Shown piece after piece: positions 1-7,970 of a stretch of 54,836 nucleotides of DNA (position 1 is the stretch's first letter; every line of letters starts with the position of its first letter). Location of the stretch: NCBI GenBank assembly GCA_934591705.1, contig CAKTPM010000011.1, forward strand, positions 1-54,836. The letters run 5' to 3'. This stretch comes from an uncultured Oscillospiraceae bacterium (lineage in GTDB: Bacteria > Bacillota > Clostridia > Oscillospirales > Oscillospiraceae). The notes under the pieces were generated by a model. That model searched no databases. It saw nothing but the letters and a program-made list of their open reading frames with translations, and was not told where the DNA came from. Both the position numbers and the translations under genes were made by a program.

Positions 1-941
1 CAAAGACCTACTTGGGCGGCGTGAAGCCCAGAACGGCACACATCTATAAATCCGATATCAGGCTGCACATTCTGCCAGCGTTGGGTGCGGTGCGGTTGGA
101 GGCATTGAACGCACCGATGATACAGGCCTTTTACAACGCGATGGGAGAGCCGTCCGAGCAGAATCCGGAGGGCCTTTCCGCGAAAACGGTGAAGAATGTC
201 CACGGTGTTCTCCACAAGGCACTTCAACAAGCGGTGCTGATCGGCTATCTGCGATACAACCCTGCCGATGCCTGTATCCTGCCGCGGATAGAGCGTAAGA
301 AAATCAAACCCTTTGATGACGCGCAGATCACCGCGTTTCTGACCGCTATACAGGGAAACCGATTTGAAACGCTGTTCATCCTGACACTGTTCACCGGTAT
401 GCGTGAGGGCGAGGTATTGGGATTGACGTGGGACTGCATTGACTTTCATACAGGTATCATCTCTGTGGAAAAGCAAATGCAGCTGCATCAGGACAAGGGG
501 AGCAAGGGCTATGAGCTTGTTTCTCCAAAGAATGGTCGAAGCCGTACCATCGCCGCAGCACAGACTGTCCTTGCCCGGTTGCAGCAGCAGCGCCGATGGC
601 AAATGCAGCAGAAGCTTCTGCTGGGCAGCGACTGGCAAAATCCGGAGGGTCTGGTCTTTACCAACGAGTTCGGGACGCACCTGACAAAACCGACGGTCTA
701 CCGCGAGTACAAGCGTATCGTCGCGGCCATCGGCTGTCCCAATGCCCGTTTCCACGACCTGCGTCACTCCTACGCAGTCGCCGCGATCCGCGCCGGGGAC
801 GACATCAAGACCGTGCAGGACAATCTGGGCCACGCCACTGCCGCCTTTACGCTGGACGTATACGGCCATGTGACTGACCAGATGAAGCGCGAAAGTGCCG
901 ACCGCATGGAGCGTTTTATCCGTACAGTTTCCGCCGGTTGA
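1..941 (+). CDS. Tyrosine recombinase (phage/ICE-type integrase), 5' end outside window
   Basis: Site-specific recombinase that cuts and rejoins DNA through a covalent phosphotyrosine. The reading frame is already open at the first complete codon (position 3), so the N-terminus is missing; about 310 residues are visible. They start inside the SAM-like core-binding domain (KPRTAHIYKSDI...HILPALG). The catalytic domain has the Arg in TGMREGEVLGL, a Lys-containing beta-hairpin (SPKNGRSRTI), HDLRHSYA and LGHATAAFTLDVYGHV, which is the full R-K-H-R-H-Y set. The stop lies 83 bp before the 3' end of tRNA-Cys, the usual arrangement for an element integrated in a tRNA gene. It is therefore likely the terminal gene of an element extending leftwards out of the window. 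Catalytic residues look intact; activity cannot be judged. Confidence 0.93.
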   Translation, partial: KTYLGGVKPRTAHIYKSDIRLHILPALGAVRLEALNAPMIQAFYNAMGEPSEQNPEGLSAKTVKNVHGVLHKALQQAVLIGYLRYNPADACILPRIERKKIKPFDDAQITAFLTAIQGNRFETLFILTLFTGMREGEVLGLTWDCIDFHTGIISVEKQMQLHQDKGSKGYELVSPKNGRSRTIAAAQTVLARLQQQRRWQMQQKLLLGSDWQNPEGLVFTNEFGTHLTKPTVYREYKRIVAAIGCPNARFHDLRHSYAVAAIRAGDDIKTVQDNLGHATAAFTLDVYGHVTDQMKRESADRMERFIRTVSAG

Positions 942-944
942 CCC

Positions 945-968
945 AATAAGGCTAAAAATAAGGCTAAA
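945..968 (+). repeat. Short tandem direct repeat (ATAAGGCTAAAA x2)
   Basis: Two adjacent copies of ATAAGGCTAAAA lie between the integrase stop and the terminator. Integrases often bind short direct repeats (arm sites) near the element end, so this could be one. That role is inference. Confidence 0.4.
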
Positions 969-983
969 ACCTGTTTTTGGGCA

Positions 984-1020
984 TAAAAAAGCTCCCGAAA
1001 CACAGGCGTTTCGGGAGTTT
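984..1020 (-). terminator. Intrinsic terminator of tRNA-Cys
   Basis: A perfect 10-bp stem (992-1001 with 1008-1017, CTCCCGAAAC/GTTTCGGGAG) with a 6-nt loop. On the minus strand it is followed by C and six T, as expected for termination of the tRNA-Cys transcript. On the plus strand only a short T run follows, so termination of the integrase transcript would be weaker. Confidence 0.8.
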
Positions 1021-1024
1021 TGGT

Positions 1025-1099
1025 TGGAGGTGACACCCGGATTTGAACCGGGGAATGAGGGTTTTGCAGACCCTTGCCTTACCACTTGGCTATGTCACC
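1025..1099 (-). tRNA. tRNA-Cys (anticodon GCA), CCA encoded
   Basis: On the minus strand the 75-nt sequence folds as a tRNA. The acceptor stem is GGTGACA/TGTCACC, followed by discriminator U and an encoded CCA. The anticodon loop CTGCAAA gives anticodon GCA, and the T arm carries GGTTCAAATCC. The U73 discriminator and GCA anticodon fit tRNA-Cys. Its 3' half (about 1025-1060) faces the integrase and is the probable attachment site of the left-hand element. Confidence 0.95.
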
Positions 1100-1120
1100 G
1101 TGCGCTCATCAGCAGGGTGT

Positions 1121-1150
1121 ATTATACATGATATAAGCGCTCATTGTCAA
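1121..1150 (-). promoter_or_regulatory. Sigma-A-type promoter of tRNA-Cys
   Basis: On the minus strand TTGACA (1145-1150) and TATAAT (1121-1126) are separated by 18 bp, about 20 bp before the tRNA 5' end. Both boxes match consensus exactly. Confidence 0.8.
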
Positions 1151-1187
1151 GGGGTATTTCCAAGTTTGCAAAAGTTTCTCCGGCAGC

Positions 1188-1835
1188 TCACGGCCCCTCG
1201 TTCAGGACGGCAAAGCGGGTCCAGGGATCCTCCCGGGGAGGCGGGCAGGTGACATCCACCGGCGCGCCGGTGACGGGATGGGTGAAGGCCAGGCGGCAGC
1301 TCCACAGAGCCGGGGAGCAGGCATCCTTGCTGCCATAGCGGATGTCCCCTAAAAGCGGCAGGCCCCGGTGGGAAAACTGCACCCGGATCTGGTGGGTCCG
1401 GCCGGTATGGAGCCGCACCTGCACCAAGGAGAGCTCCCCCTGGCGCTCCAGCTCCCGATAGTCCAGCACCGCTTCCCGGACGCCCTTGCGCATCCGCTGC
1501 ACCACATAGCTTTTATTCACCCGGCTGTCCCGGAACAGCAGATCCCGGAGGGTATCCTCCGGCTTTTCGGGATGGCCCCGGAGCACCGCTAAATACTCCT
1601 TGGTGACACGGTGCTCCGCCACGGCGGCGATGAGCTTGCCGGTGGCCGCCTTGCTGCGGGAAAAGACCATGCATCCGCCCACTGGCTTGTCCAGGCGGTG
1701 CACGGTGGCGATGTCGCCCCCCAGCTCCCGGCGCAGCAGCGCCGGCATGCAGGCCTGCCCGGGCACATCCTCCGACAGCACGCCCACGGGCTTTACGGCC
1801 ACCACGATGAACTTGTCCTGATAGAGAATCTCCAT
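1188..1835 (-). CDS. RluA-family pseudouridine synthase
   Basis: Predicted RNA pseudouridine synthase of 215 aa, isomerising uridine in rRNA or tRNA. The family signature VHRLDKPVGGCMVF carries the catalytic Asp (about residue 48). The C-terminal part has the usual VRLHTGRTHQIRVQFSHRGLPLLGD block. There is no N-terminal S4 domain, so it resembles the short RluA/TruC-like members rather than RluD. The target site cannot be deduced. The start ATG lies 21 bp after the stop of the upstream D,D-carboxypeptidase gene on the same strand, so the two are probably co-transcribed. Confidence 0.9.
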   Translation of the reverse strand: MEILYQDKFIVVAVKPVGVLSEDVPGQACMPALLRRELGGDIATVHRLDKPVGGCMVFSRSKAATGKLIAAVAEHRVTKEYLAVLRGHPEKPEDTLRDLLFRDSRVNKSYVVQRMRKGVREAVLDYRELERQGELSLVQVRLHTGRTHQIRVQFSHRGLPLLGDIRYGSKDACSPALWSCRLAFTHPVTGAPVDVTCPPPREDPWTRFAVLNEGP

Positions 1836-1856
1836 GGCTTGCCCCGCTGTGAACGC

Positions 1857-3239
1857 TTAGAATCTCCGGCCCCGATACGCCTTGCGGCCGCCTCGGCGGT
1901 CATTGCGGCCGTAGCGCCGCCGGCGCAGGTAGCTCCGCACCAGCTGCACCGCCGCCACGATGAACACGATGGCCAGCACCGTCAGGATCTTGACGATGGC
2001 CGGGGCGAAGAACTCCTCCACCGCCCGCTTGGCCACCAGGAACTTGCTCACCGACACATCGTTGAGGGCCAGCAGCGGCACCGTGGCATAGACGATGTCT
2101 CCGTGGGAGAGGGTGATGGTGCCCAGCTCCTGGCCGGCGGTAATGGGGGCGTCGGCGGTCTCGGCGTCCAGCGCCACATCCCGCTGCAGCTCCTCCGGCG
2201 CAAGATAGTTGGGCAGCATGGACTGCACGGAATAGGCCGGGTGGACGGTGACATAGTTGGTCTCCTTGCTGAGGGCCACGGGCACCTCAGCGATGAGCTC
2301 CTCCTCCTCCAAAATGGTCTTGGTGGAGAAGTTCTCAAAGCCCCACTTGAAAAGCCGCACCGTCTCGGTGAAGCTCATGATGTTGGTACCGCCCTTGCCG
2401 TCCGGCGCGATGCCGGCTCCCAGCACCACGCTGATGAGGGTGCGGCTGCCCTTGACGGCGTAGGACACCAGGCAGTGGCCCGCCGCCTCGGTGGAGCCGG
2501 TCTTGATGCCCTTGGCCGGGCCGTACTGATAACCGCTGTAGCGCCAGCCGTCCAAAAGGGAGTTGGTGGTGTGGAGCTGGCGCTGCTTTTCACACTTGTT
2601 GGTGGGGGCGATGTTCTTCCAGGTGGCGCTGCACAGATCCAGGAAGGTCTCGTTCTTCATGGCCTCCCGGGCGATGAGATACACATCCCAGGCGCAGGAG
2701 TAGTGCCCGGCGGCGGTGAGCCCGTTGGTATTGACGAAGTGGGTGTCCTTGCAGCCCAGCTCCTGGGCCCGGGTGTTCATGCGCTCCACAAAGGCGGCCA
2801 CGGTGCCGCTGACGGCCTCCGCCAGCACATTGCAGGCCTCGTTGGCGCTGACCACCATCATGCAGTACAGAAGGTCGTGGACCGTCATGATCTCCCCCTC
2901 CACGATGGCGGGGTCGGCGTTGCTGCCGTCCGCCGGCAGGCCGTTGACGGCGCTGGCGGCGGCGGTAACGGACTGCTCCAGCTCCAGCTCACCCCGCTCG
3001 ATGGCCTCCAGCACCACCAGGCAGGTCATCACCTTGGTGACGCTGGCGATGCTCACCTGCTCGTGGGCGTTCTGCTGGTAGAGGATGGCGCCGCTGTCGG
3101 CGTCCATGAGGAGGGCCTCGCCGGCATCGATATGTATCTGCTCAAAGTCCTCCTCCCCCTCGGCATAGGCAAGGCAGAGGCACTGGCTGGCCAGCAGGGC
3201 CAGCAGCAGGAAAAGGGCTAAAAATCGACGGAATTTCAT
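1857..3239 (-). CDS. D-alanyl-D-alanine carboxypeptidase (DacF/PBP5-like, S11)
   Basis: Penicillin-binding carboxypeptidase of 460 aa that trims the terminal D-Ala from peptidoglycan stem peptides on the outer face of the membrane. An N-terminal signal sequence (about 1-26) precedes the transpeptidase fold with all three active-site motifs: SVTK (Ser66, Lys69), SAN (in VVSANEACN) and KTGST. A C-terminal domain follows. Near the end a hydrophobic segment (about 412-432) is followed by a very Arg-rich tail, so the protein is anchored at its C-terminus by a true transmembrane helix rather than the amphipathic helix typical of PBP5. Sporulation-associated DacF is possible, but the sequence alone does not separate DacA from DacF. 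Confidence 0.92.
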   Translation of the reverse strand: MKFRRFLALFLLLALLASQCLCLAYAEGEEDFEQIHIDAGEALLMDADSGAILYQQNAHEQVSIASVTKVMTCLVVLEAIERGELELEQSVTAAASAVNGLPADGSNADPAIVEGEIMTVHDLLYCMMVVSANEACNVLAEAVSGTVAAFVERMNTRAQELGCKDTHFVNTNGLTAAGHYSCAWDVYLIAREAMKNETFLDLCSATWKNIAPTNKCEKQRQLHTTNSLLDGWRYSGYQYGPAKGIKTGSTEAAGHCLVSYAVKGSRTLISVVLGAGIAPDGKGGTNIMSFTETVRLFKWGFENFSTKTILEEEELIAEVPVALSKETNYVTVHPAYSVQSMLPNYLAPEELQRDVALDAETADAPITAGQELGTITLSHGDIVYATVPLLALNDVSVSKFLVAKRAVEEFFAPAIVKILTVLAIVFIVAAVQLVRSYLRRRRYGRNDRRGGRKAYRGRRF

Positions 3240-3351
3240 AATGACTTTTTCTCCGTTTATATGTTATAATGTGTTTACATATGGGGATGGCCTCCGGGCC
3301 TTCCGCTGTGAACACTCCCTATTATAAGCAAAAGCTGGGAGGTAGTCAACT

Positions 3352-3702
3352 GTGAGAAAATGGTTTAGCCGGATAAATATGGCCCTGGCGCTGGCGGCGG
3401 TGACGGCGGTATTCTTGACCTCGGTGCTCCTCACCTGCCTGCACACCGGCCCCGTCCCGGCCCAGGGGATCCGGGTCACCACCCAATACCCCGCCGCCCC
3501 GGTGGCGGCGGACAAGGTCAATGTGAACACGGCGGCGGCAGAGGAGCTGGCGCTCCTGCCGGGCATCGGCCCGGCCCTTGCCGGGCGCATCATCGACTAC
3601 CGCCGGGACAACGGCGCCTTTACCGGGCCGGAGGATCTGCTGGCGGTGCGGGGCATCGGGCAGCAGACCCTCAGCGGCCTGCGGGACTATATCGCATTTT
3701 AA
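3352..3702 (+). CDS. comEA: ComEA-like helix-hairpin-helix DNA-binding protein
   Basis: Protein of 116 aa with an N-terminal membrane anchor (about residues 9-29) and a C-terminal ComEA domain (NVNTAAAEELALLPGIGPALAGRI) holding two helix-hairpin-helix motifs that bind double-stranded DNA. In competent bacteria ComEA is the outer-face DNA receptor for uptake. The GTG start at 3352 is chosen for the GGGAGGT Shine-Dalgarno about 8 bp upstream. The usual SLBB linker is missing, so this is a minimal form. No other competence gene lies nearby, so a role in DNA uptake is only inferred from the family. Confidence 0.82.
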   Translation: MRKWFSRINMALALAAVTAVFLTSVLLTCLHTGPVPAQGIRVTTQYPAAPVAADKVNVNTAAAEELALLPGIGPALAGRIIDYRRDNGAFTGPEDLLAVRGIGQQTLSGLRDYIAF

Positions 3703-3714
3703 GGAGGCGAGCGC

Positions 3715-4419
3715 ATGAGGATACTGGTGGTAGATGACGAGATGCTGCTGGTGAAGGGCATCCGCTACAATCTGGAAAAGGAGGGCTACGAGGTGGCCGC
3801 GGCCTATGACGGCAAGACCGCCGTGGACATGGCCCGGCGGGAGAGCTTTGATCTCATCATCCTGGATCTGATGATGCCCGGCATGCCCGGCACCGATGCC
3901 TGCATGGAGATACGCAGCTTTTCCGATGTGCCCATCATCATGCTCACCGCCCGCAGTGAAAGCGCTGACAAGCTCATGGGCTTTGCCTGCGGCGCCGACG
4001 ACTATGTCACCAAGCCCTTCAATATTTTAGAGCTGCTGGCCCGCATCCGGGTGCTGCTGCGCCGCACGGCGGCCCCCGCCGCCCAGGAGAAGGCCCAAGG
4101 CGAGCTTCTGACCGCCGGGGGCCTCACCCTGGACACGCGGCAGCGTGTGGCCATCCGGGAAGGCAAGAGCATCGACCTTACCGCCAAGGAATACGACCTC
4201 ATGGAGTTCCTGATGAAAAATCCCCGGCGGGTCTTCTCCCGGGAGACCCTGATGGATCTGGTGTGGGGCTATTCCTTCGCCGGGGACTACCGCACCGTGG
4301 ATGTCCACATCCGGCGGCTGCGGGAAAAGTTAGAGCGCAAGCCCGCCGAGCCGGAGCTTATCATGACCAAATGGGGAGTGGGGTACTACTTCAATGGGGA
4401 AAGTCAGTCTGCAGTCTAA
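3715..4419 (+). CDS. OmpR/PhoB-family response regulator
   Basis: Two-component response regulator of 234 aa. The receiver domain (1-118) shows the acidic pair DDE, the phospho-acceptor Asp in DLIILDLMMPG and the conserved Lys of VTKPF. The C-terminal winged helix (about 130-228) is of OmpR type (LTAKEYDLMEFLMKNPRRVFSRETL, TVDVHIRRLREKLE). It begins 12 bp after comEA and its last 26 bp overlap the sensor kinase, so the pair is translationally coupled. The stimulus is unknown. Confidence 0.95.
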   Translation: MRILVVDDEMLLVKGIRYNLEKEGYEVAAAYDGKTAVDMARRESFDLIILDLMMPGMPGTDACMEIRSFSDVPIIMLTARSESADKLMGFACGADDYVTKPFNILELLARIRVLLRRTAAPAAQEKAQGELLTAGGLTLDTRQRVAIREGKSIDLTAKEYDLMEFLMKNPRRVFSRETLMDLVWGYSFAGDYRTVDVHIRRLREKLERKPAEPELIMTKWGVGYYFNGESQSAV

Positions 4420-5812
4420 ATTCGGCATCACCTACATCCTGGTGATCATCGCGGTGCTGGTGCTGCTCAACACCTACCCGATCCTGGCCTCCCAGGATAT
4501 GATGTTCCGCTCCAAGCAGACCTCCATGACCAATTCCGTGAAGGTGGTGGAGGCGGCCCTGGGGGGCCTGAGCCGCTTAGGAGAGGAGAATGTGGCCCAG
4601 GCCATGGGCACCCTGCGGGATGTGGGCGTCAGCCGCATCCTCATCACCGACCCCGCCGGGCGCATCCTCTATGATAGCCGGGAGAGCCAGGGGGCCGTGG
4701 GGCTCTATGCCCTCTACACGGAGATCGCCCAGGCCCTCAGCGGCAACGACGCCTTTTCCTGCAGCTATGACCAGGAGGCGTTTTTGAGCCGCATCGCCTC
4801 CCCGGTGGTCTATCACAACCAGATCGTGGGCTGCGTGTATGCCTATGAGTACGACACCCAGCAGGCCACCTTTCTCAAGAGCTTCCAGTCGAACCTGATG
4901 AAGATCTCCGCCCTGGTGGCGGTGGTGGTCGTGGTGGTGAGTCTGCTGCTCAGCCGGATGCTGACGGTGCAGATCACGGAGCTGCTGCAGGCCATCCGCA
5001 GCGTCCGGGAGGGCGCCTACAGCCGCCGGGCCGCCGTAAAGGGCAGCGACGAGCTCAGCCAGATCGCCGCGGAGTTCAACAGCCTGACAGACCGCCTGCA
5101 GACCACCGAGGACGCCCGGCGCCGCTTTGTATCCGACGCCAGCCATGAGCTGAAGACCCCCCTGGCGGGCATCCGGCTTTTGACGGACTCCATCCTCCAC
5201 ACCGACAATATGGACGACGCCACCACCCGGGAATTTGTATCCGACATCGGCCGGGAGGCGGAGCGCCTTACCCGCATCAGCGAAAACCTCCTGCGGCTCA
5301 CCCGGCTGGACAGCCAGGCCCTGCAGCCCTCCTATCCGGTGGCCATCGAGCCGGTGGCCCAGCGGGTGCTGCGGATGCTGAAGGTCATCGCCCGGGAGAA
5401 GGATGTCACGCTCTCCTGCGACATCCCGCCGGAGGCGGTGGTGCTGGCCACTGACGACGACCTCCACCAGGTCCTCCACAATCTGGTGGAGAATGGCATC
5501 AAATACTCCTCCGCCGAGGGCTTCGTGCACATCAACGCCCATGTGGAGGGGCAAACGGTGGTCATCACCGTGGAGGACAACGGCATCGGCATCCCCGACG
5601 AGGACAAAAAGCACATCTTCGAGCGCTTCTACCGGGTGGACAAGATGCGCTCCCGGGCCATCGGCGGCACGGGTCTGGGGCTTTCCATCGTAAAGGACAC
5701 CGTACTCTGCCGGGGCGGCAGCATCACGGTATCGGACCGCCAGAGCGGCAGCGGCACGGTGTTCACCGTGACCCTGCCCCTGGCCCGGCGGGAAGGCGGT
5801 GAGACGGCGTGA
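4394..5812 (+). CDS. Sensor histidine kinase (HAMP, HisKA, HATPase)
   Basis: Membrane kinase of 472 aa partnering the response regulator just upstream. An N-terminal transmembrane helix is followed by an extracytoplasmic sensor region of about 130 residues and a second helix with a striking run of Val. Then come a HAMP domain, the dimerisation/phospho-acceptor helix with SHELKTPLAGI (His), the N box NLVENGIKYSS, and the G boxes DNGIGIP and GTGLGLSIVKD. It overlaps the regulator at its start and the GerMN lipoprotein (4 bp) at its end, giving a tight three-gene unit. The architecture resembles PhoR/WalK-like cell-envelope kinases. Confidence 0.95.
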   Translation: MGKVSLQSKFGITYILVIIAVLVLLNTYPILASQDMMFRSKQTSMTNSVKVVEAALGGLSRLGEENVAQAMGTLRDVGVSRILITDPAGRILYDSRESQGAVGLYALYTEIAQALSGNDAFSCSYDQEAFLSRIASPVVYHNQIVGCVYAYEYDTQQATFLKSFQSNLMKISALVAVVVVVVSLLLSRMLTVQITELLQAIRSVREGAYSRRAAVKGSDELSQIAAEFNSLTDRLQTTEDARRRFVSDASHELKTPLAGIRLLTDSILHTDNMDDATTREFVSDIGREAERLTRISENLLRLTRLDSQALQPSYPVAIEPVAQRVLRMLKVIAREKDVTLSCDIPPEAVVLATDDDLHQVLHNLVENGIKYSSAEGFVHINAHVEGQTVVITVEDNGIGIPDEDKKHIFERFYRVDKMRSRAIGGTGLGLSIVKDTVLCRGGSITVSDRQSGSGTVFTVTLPLARREGGETA

Positions 5813-6720
5813 AAAGAGCTATGGCCCTGCTTCTGATCCTGGGCGTGCTTCTCTGCTGCGGCTGCGCCGCCAAGACCGCCGGCCAGGACGAGAACCGATT
5901 TTTCCACATCTACTACGCCCGGGATCTGGCCGGCGCCGCCGGCGGCGACGCCATCGGCACCGTGGACCGGCGCTGGGAGGACCTGCCCCAGGACGACAAG
6001 CAGCTGCTGGCCCAGGCGGCTCTGGAGCTGCTGCTGGCCCCCTGTGAGGAAAAGGGCTTCCGCAGTCCTGTTCCCGGGAACACCAAGCTTCTGAGCTGCG
6101 AGCTCCGGGGCGGCGTGGCGTGGGTGGACTTCTCTGCGCCCTATGGCCAGCTTACCGGCATCGCCCTGACCATCGCCGACTACTGCGTGGCCCTGACGCT
6201 GACGCAGATCAGCGGCATCCACTCCGTACACATCACCGTCAACGGCACGGAGCTGACCTATCGGGACAACCACCAGTTCTTCGCCGGGGATGTGCTTTTG
6301 ACCTCCACCGACGATGTGCTGCGGACCCTGCGCACGCCCCTCTATTTCCCGGATGAGGCGGGGGTCCTGACGGCGGAGGAGCGGCTCTTGACGGTCTACG
6401 AGGGAGAAAACCGCCTGAGCGTGGTGCTCGATGCCCTGGCGGCGGGCCCCGAGGATACCGACCGCCTGCGGCCCCTTCTGCCGGAGGGCTTCTCGGTGCT
6501 CTCCGTATGGGTGGATGGCGGCCTGTGCTGGCTGAACCTCCCGGCGGAGGATCTGGCCCTCCTGCCGGAGACCTATCCGGCCCAGAGGTTACTGGTGCAG
6601 GGGCTGGTGAACTCCCTGTGCGGCGCGGCGGACATCGACGCCGTGCAGATCCTGGTGGACGGCGAGAACACCCTCCAGCTGGGCGAGGTGGATATCTCCC
6701 AGCCCCTGGCGGCCAAATAG
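5809..6720 (+). CDS. GerMN-domain lipoprotein
   Basis: Exported lipoprotein of 303 aa. The signal peptide ends in a lipobox (LCCGC), so it should be lipid-anchored outside the membrane. Two GerMN-type repeats are visible: WVDFS...LTQISGIHSVHITVNG in the first half and LVNSLCGAADIDAVQILVDGE in the second. GerMN domains occur in spore germination protein GerM and in LpqB-like lipoproteins linked to two-component kinases. The GTG start at 5809 overlaps the kinase stop (GTGA). Position suggests it modulates or reports to the upstream kinase, as LpqB does with MtrB; that is inference. Confidence 0.85.
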   Translation: MKRAMALLLILGVLLCCGCAAKTAGQDENRFFHIYYARDLAGAAGGDAIGTVDRRWEDLPQDDKQLLAQAALELLLAPCEEKGFRSPVPGNTKLLSCELRGGVAWVDFSAPYGQLTGIALTIADYCVALTLTQISGIHSVHITVNGTELTYRDNHQFFAGDVLLTSTDDVLRTLRTPLYFPDEAGVLTAEERLLTVYEGENRLSVVLDALAAGPEDTDRLRPLLPEGFSVLSVWVDGGLCWLNLPAEDLALLPETYPAQRLLVQGLVNSLCGAADIDAVQILVDGENTLQLGEVDISQPLAAK

Positions 6721-6723
6721 TGA

Positions 6724-6759
6724 CAAAAACTCCGCTCCCGTGCAGGAGCGGAGTTTTTA
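6724..6759. terminator. Bidirectional terminator between convergent genes
   Basis: Stem ACTCCGCTCC/GGAGCGGAGT (6729-6738 with 6745-6754), flanked by A5 on the left and T5 on the right. It can stop both the lipoprotein operon and the convergent carrier gene. Confidence 0.9.
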
Positions 6760-6766
6760 TACTCTC

Positions 6767-7699
6767 TCAGCCCAGGTGCTGGGCCAGGGCGATGACGGCG
6801 GGCATGGTGGCGATGGAGCAGAGGGTCTGCACCGACACCGTGCCGGAGGCCAGCTCCGTATCGCCGCCGAACTTGGCGGCGAACATGGAGGTCAGCGCCG
6901 CGGCGGGGGCGCTGGCCGCGGCGACCAGCACCACGGCGGCGATGCTCTCCACGCCCAGCAGGCAGCAAAGGCCCAGGGTCAGCAGGGGTGCGGCCAGGAG
7001 CCGCAGCAGCATGCACAGCCAGGCATCGGCTCTCCGGAGGGCATTGCGCAGGTTGGCGTGGCTCAGCTGATAGCCCACCACCAGCATGGGCAGGGGCGTA
7101 TTGAGATTGCCCAGGTGCTCCAGAGGCGCCAGCACCACGGCGGGGAGCCGTATCTGCAGAAGGTACAGCGCCAGCGCCACAGCCACGCCCATGACACCGG
7201 GGTTGGTGAGCAGGGGGCGGAGCTTGAGGCGCCCGGCATCGCCGGTCATGTTCCACACGCCCCAGGTCCAGCCGGTAAGCTGGAACACCGCCACATAGGC
7301 AGAGCAGTAGAAGATGCCGATGGGCCCCAGGATGGCGCTCAGCAGCGGATAGCCCATAAAGGCGCAGTTGGACATCACCGAGGCAAACCGGAGCACCCGC
7401 CGCCGGGGGTCGGCCCCGGGCAGAGCCAGGGATGCGATAACGATCATCAGGGCGGTGCTCACCGCCGCCAGCAGGGCGATGGTCCCGAAATTCCGCAGGT
7501 CGGCGGCCACCAGCTCCCGCTGGAAGGACACCACCAGGATGGCGGGGGTGACGGCATACATCACAACGCTGCTCATCACCACGCTGCCGTTTTGGTCGAT
7601 CAGTCCGGTCTTGCCCAGAATAAAGCCCACGGCCACCAGCAGAAAGAGAATGAAGATCTGCTGGGCCACCGTGAGGAAGGATGCGAATATTTCTGTCAT
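6767..7699 (-). CDS. AEC-family transporter (auxin efflux carrier/malonate-type)
   Basis: Integral membrane protein of 310 aa with about ten hydrophobic segments and the family's N-terminal repeat (FLLVAVGFILGKTGLID, MYAVTPAILVVSFQRE). AEC carriers move organic acids or other small anions across the membrane; the substrate cannot be read from sequence. It stands alone, convergent with the upstream operon. Its downstream neighbour polA is divergent, with about 200 bp between them. Confidence 0.88.
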   Translation of the reverse strand: MTEIFASFLTVAQQIFILFLLVAVGFILGKTGLIDQNGSVVMSSVVMYAVTPAILVVSFQRELVAADLRNFGTIALLAAVSTALMIVIASLALPGADPRRRVLRFASVMSNCAFMGYPLLSAILGPIGIFYCSAYVAVFQLTGWTWGVWNMTGDAGRLKLRPLLTNPGVMGVAVALALYLLQIRLPAVVLAPLEHLGNLNTPLPMLVVGYQLSHANLRNALRRADAWLCMLLRLLAAPLLTLGLCCLLGVESIAAVVLVAAASAPAAALTSMFAAKFGGDTELASGTVSVQTLCSIATMPAVIALAQHLG

Positions 7700-7907
7700 C
7701 AGGTCTCCTCCTTATCCCCCGCAGGGGAACAGGCCGGGCGGCAGGGCTAAGCTCCCGGACGCCTCGGCGCACAAAGTACAGCGCCCCGCCGGGGCGCATG
7801 GGGAAAGCATGGTGTGCAGGCGGGCCGGCGGGCGCTGCGATTCCCGGGGACTCTCCTGCGATCCAGAGCAGTTTAGCATATTCTTCAGGACTTCGCAAGC
7901 TTAACCG

Positions 7908-7936
7908 TTGTACTGCCGGGAAAAATGTACTATAAT
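7908..7936 (+). promoter_or_regulatory. Promoter of polA
   Basis: TTGTAC (7908-7913) and TATAAT (7931-7936) with a 17-bp spacer lie 35 bp before the polA start codon. The match to a sigma-A promoter is strong. The TTG here is part of the -35 box and not a start codon, although the reading frame is open upstream of the true start. Confidence 0.85.
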
Positions 7937-7970
7937 ACAAAGGAATATGGGAGCAAAGGAGCTTACCTCC

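Noticed and set aside
7908..7970. Upstream TTG start for polA
   Set aside because: The TTG is part of a consensus -35 box, and the true ATG at 7971 has a proper Shine-Dalgarno and the family N-terminus.
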